This document shows, piece by piece, positions 61,928 to 64,000 of a DNA stretch of 64,000 nucleotides. A program made the position numbers and the translations under genes. Within the stretch, counting starts at the first letter, position 1, and each line of letters starts with the position of its first letter. Location of the stretch: assembly GCA_044222685.1 (NCBI GenBank), contig JBGAMU010000033.1, positions 1-64,000 on the forward strand. Direction: 5' to 3'. Source of the stretch: JAEUPI01 sp044222685 (GTDB taxonomy: Bacteria; Pseudomonadota; Gammaproteobacteria; Burkholderiales; Burkholderiaceae_C). The notes under the pieces were generated by a model. It had not been told where the DNA came from and ran no database searches. It saw only the letters and a program-made list of their open reading frames with translations.

Positions 61928-64000
61928 CTACCTGAAGGTGTAGCTTGCCTGCAGTGCCAGGCTGCGCCCCATCGGGTTCGACAGCAGCGGGTCGTAGCCG
62001 AACTGCGTGGACCGCTGCTGGTTGCTGGCCGGCGGGTCGCGATCGAACAGGTTCTGGATGCCCACGCTCCAGCGCCAGCCGGCGGGCGCGGCCAGGCCCA
62101 CCTGAAGGTCCCAGACGGTGGTCGCGCTCACGCGCCGCGGCGCCCCGTCGGCGCCGGGCAGCTGATCGACGTAGCCGGCGCTGTAGGTGTTGGCAAGCGT
62201 GGCGCCCCAGGCGCCGTACGTCCAGTCGAGCGTGAGCGTGATGCGCCAGCGCGGCACCGGTGCCGCGTACTGCGCGGTGCCCACCAGCGGCACGAACGTC
62301 AGCCCGTCGAGCTGCGAGTCGTGGCGTGCCACGTAGGTGCCTTGCAGCCCCGTGCGAAGCTGGCCCCAGCGCTGCGGGTCGGCCGTCCACTGCACCGCCA
62401 CGTCGACGCCGCGCGTCAGCGTGGTACCGAGGTTGACCGGCGACAGGTCGAGCCCGACGATCGGCCCGGGCAGGTCGGGGCGCGCCGGGTCCACGGGGCC
62501 ACGGCTGATGCGATCAGCAAACCGGGAACCCGCGCTCAGCGCGACCTGCTCCGCAAGCGGCGCGATGATGCCCTGTTGCCGAATGCGCCAGAAGTCCACG
62601 CTGGTGGACACCTCGCGTGCAGGCTGCCAGATGGCGCCGGCGCTGTGTTGCCGCGAGGTTTCCGGTCGCAGGTTCGGGTTGCCGCCGGCAAAGGCCTGCA
62701 CGACGATGAAGCAATCATTCACCGTGCCGGTCGCCGGGCAGCGCACCGGGTCGGGCACTCCTGCCACCAGGCGGGTCGCGCTGGTGGGCGCACCGAGCGC
62801 ATACAGCGGCGGTGCGCGAAACCCCTCTCCCCACGAGCCGCGCAGCAGCAGCTGCGGCTGCGGCCGCCAGCGCAGCGCAACCTTCGGATTCGTCGTGGTG
62901 CCGAAGTCGCTGTAGCGGTCGCTGCGCACCGCGATCTGCGCGTCGAGGCCGCGCGCCAGCGGCACGTCGAACTCGGCGTGCACCGCCTGTACCGTGCGCC
63001 CACCGCCCTTGGCCTGCTGCACATTGGTGACCGGCACGAAGCCGTTGAGCAGCACGGCAGGATCCCACACGTACGACAGGCGCTCGCGCCGCGCCTCGCC
63101 GCCGAGCGCGAGCATCAGCGGGCCTGCGGGCAACGTGGCGAGCGCGCGCGAGGCCACGGCGCTGGCGAGCGAGGTGGTGGCCTGCGCCGTCTGCGGCGTG
63201 CCGCTGAACGCGGTGGAGGCCAGCAGCGCCAGGCCCTCGGCCGACGAAGGGCCCCACGGGTTGATCAACCCGGTGCGCAGCGCCGGAATCAGCCGGCCCA
63301 CGTAGAGCCAACCCCCGCCATAGGCCTGCTCCTGCTGGTTGGCGCTGTGCACGAGGGCCGCGTCGACCTCCCACGCGTCGATTCGGCCCTGTGCGCCGAG
63401 CAGATAACGCTGCGCCTCGCCGGACACGGTGTTGAGCCGTGCGCCGAGTTCCGCGGCGCTGTAGGCCAGCACCAGGTCGCCAGCGAGTCCGTTGGCCGCG
63501 GCGAATGCACTCGGATAGTAGGGCCCTGTGGCCGGATACAGCGGCGGGCCCGCCGCATTGCCCACCGGCGCCACACCCATCGGCGTGATGCGCATCTCGA
63601 GCCGGCTGCGCGACAGCAGCGCCTCGGCGTAGACGTCGAGCGCCGGATCGGCACGCCAGGTGCCGCGCAGCAGCGCGCTGGCGCGCTCGACCTCGGGCAA
63701 CAGATCGATCCACACGCCGGGGTCGGCGCCGCAGGCCGGCGTGCGAAACGGGAACGGAAGAAACGGCAGGGTCGTGGGCGGCGTGCAGCCGGCGTCCCGT
63801 GCGGGGTTCAGGATGCGCTGTCCGGCGCGGTCGGCGATGTTGGCCGGAAAGGTGGAACCGGACAGACCGTCGAGGCCGATCTCCGGCCGCTGCGCCGAGC
63901 GCGAGAAATCGCGCTGGCTGGCCCGCAGGCGGCGTTGCTGCTGCACCTGCATCGCGGCCAGCAGGTTGTAGCCATCGCGCGCCAGGTTGCCGGTGCCGAC
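61928..64000 (-). CDS. TonB-dependent receptor (C-terminal 690 residues, truncated by window edge)
   Basis: The frame is open to the right window edge, so the signal peptide, TonB box and most of the plug lie outside. What is visible is the beta-barrel: alternating strands such as LAMQVQQQRRLRASQRDFS-like pieces, then LRWRPQPQLLLRGSWGEGFR with APPLYALG (a conserved barrel signature), RPETSRQHSAGAIWQPAREV and WRWSVGIQNLFDRDPPASNQ, ending LALQASYTFR. Outer-membrane uptake of a siderophore, vitamin or glycan; ligand unknown. Most barrels end in Phe; here an Arg follows the Phe. Confidence 0.9.
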   Translation of the reverse strand, partial: VGTGNLARDGYNLLAAMQVQQQRRLRASQRDFSRSAQRPEIGLDGLSGSTFPANIADRAGQRILNPARDAGCTPPTTLPFLPFPFRTPACGADPGVWIDLLPEVERASALLRGTWRADPALDVYAEALLSRSRLEMRITPMGVAPVGNAAGPPLYPATGPYYPSAFAAANGLAGDLVLAYSAAELGARLNTVSGEAQRYLLGAQGRIDAWEVDAALVHSANQQEQAYGGGWLYVGRLIPALRTGLINPWGPSSAEGLALLASTAFSGTPQTAQATTSLASAVASRALATLPAGPLMLALGGEARRERLSYVWDPAVLLNGFVPVTNVQQAKGGGRTVQAVHAEFDVPLARGLDAQIAVRSDRYSDFGTTTNPKVALRWRPQPQLLLRGSWGEGFRAPPLYALGAPTSATRLVAGVPDPVRCPATGTVNDCFIVVQAFAGGNPNLRPETSRQHSAGAIWQPAREVSTSVDFWRIRQQGIIAPLAEQVALSAGSRFADRISRGPVDPARPDLPGPIVGLDLSPVNLGTTLTRGVDVAVQWTADPQRWGQLRTGLQGTYVARHDSQLDGLTFVPLVGTAQYAAPVPRWRITLTLDWTYGAWGATLANTYSAGYVDQLPGADGAPRRVSATTVWDLQVGLAAPAGWRWSVGIQNLFDRDPPASNQQRSTQFGYDPLLSNPMGRSLALQASYTFR

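Overview
This window comes from a very GC-rich (about 70% by eye) Gram-negative chromosome, most likely a betaproteobacterium of the order Burkholderiales (Leptothrix/Rubrivivax/Rhizobacter-like). The grounds are a Bug-type TctC binding protein with TctAB, DUF4148 secreted proteins, a TetR-controlled betaproteobacterial-style phenylacetate operon, a PEP carboxylase, a Crp-like regulator beside a hybrid kinase, and a TonB receptor. The species is an inference. I saw no rRNA, tRNA, CRISPR array, phage or transposase; this is dense chromosomal DNA with many 4-bp stop/start overlaps.

1-10.2 kb holds small redox and catabolic genes: a partial GST, an ABM-fold monooxygenase, a DUF4239 membrane protein, an Acg-like Tat nitroreductase, a TetR gene divergent from an FAD monooxygenase with two near-identical operators between them, an orphan and frameshifted T6SS Tdi1-type immunity gene, an epimerase, a LysE exporter, and a nitronate monooxygenase translationally coupled to a DapA-like aldolase.

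10.2-23.5 kb is rich in signalling and envelope genes: a Crp-like regulator, a REC-PAS protein and a large hybrid histidine kinase; a decayed alpha/beta-hydrolase; two DUF4148 repeat proteins flanking TauE and ChaC; dgoK-dgoA; a second histidine kinase; several small secreted proteins; and a polyhydroxyalkanoate depolymerase-like enzyme without a signal peptide.

23.5-35.4 kb is a phenylacetate catabolic block on the minus strand, in transcription order paaH, paaI, paaK, paaA, B, C, D, E, paaR, paaJ, an unknown gene and paaZ. PaaK makes phenylacetyl-CoA, PaaABCDE epoxidises it, PaaZ opens the ring, and PaaH and PaaJ carry out beta-oxidation. PaaF and PaaG are not in the window. A perfect 14-bp palindrome sits in the control region shared with a divergent DAHP synthase gene, which is itself coupled to a glycosidase-like lipoprotein.

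37.7-55.5 kb holds a MarR/tannase divergon with a perfect 17-bp palindrome, a LuxR ATPase with a DUF4242 protein, and a long minus-strand cluster (TctC-TctB-TctA, TIM-barrel isomerase, enolase-superfamily enzyme, TldD, frameshifted PmbA/TldE). The cluster looks like uptake and catabolism of an unidentified carboxylate plus a TldD/E protease pair. Ketopantoate-reductase-like, Gfo/Idh, gamma-carbonic anhydrase and hppD genes follow. 55.5-64 kb has a DUF1566 protein, an HD-GYP protein lacking its HD pair, a secreted hydrolase, ppc and a partial TonB-dependent receptor.
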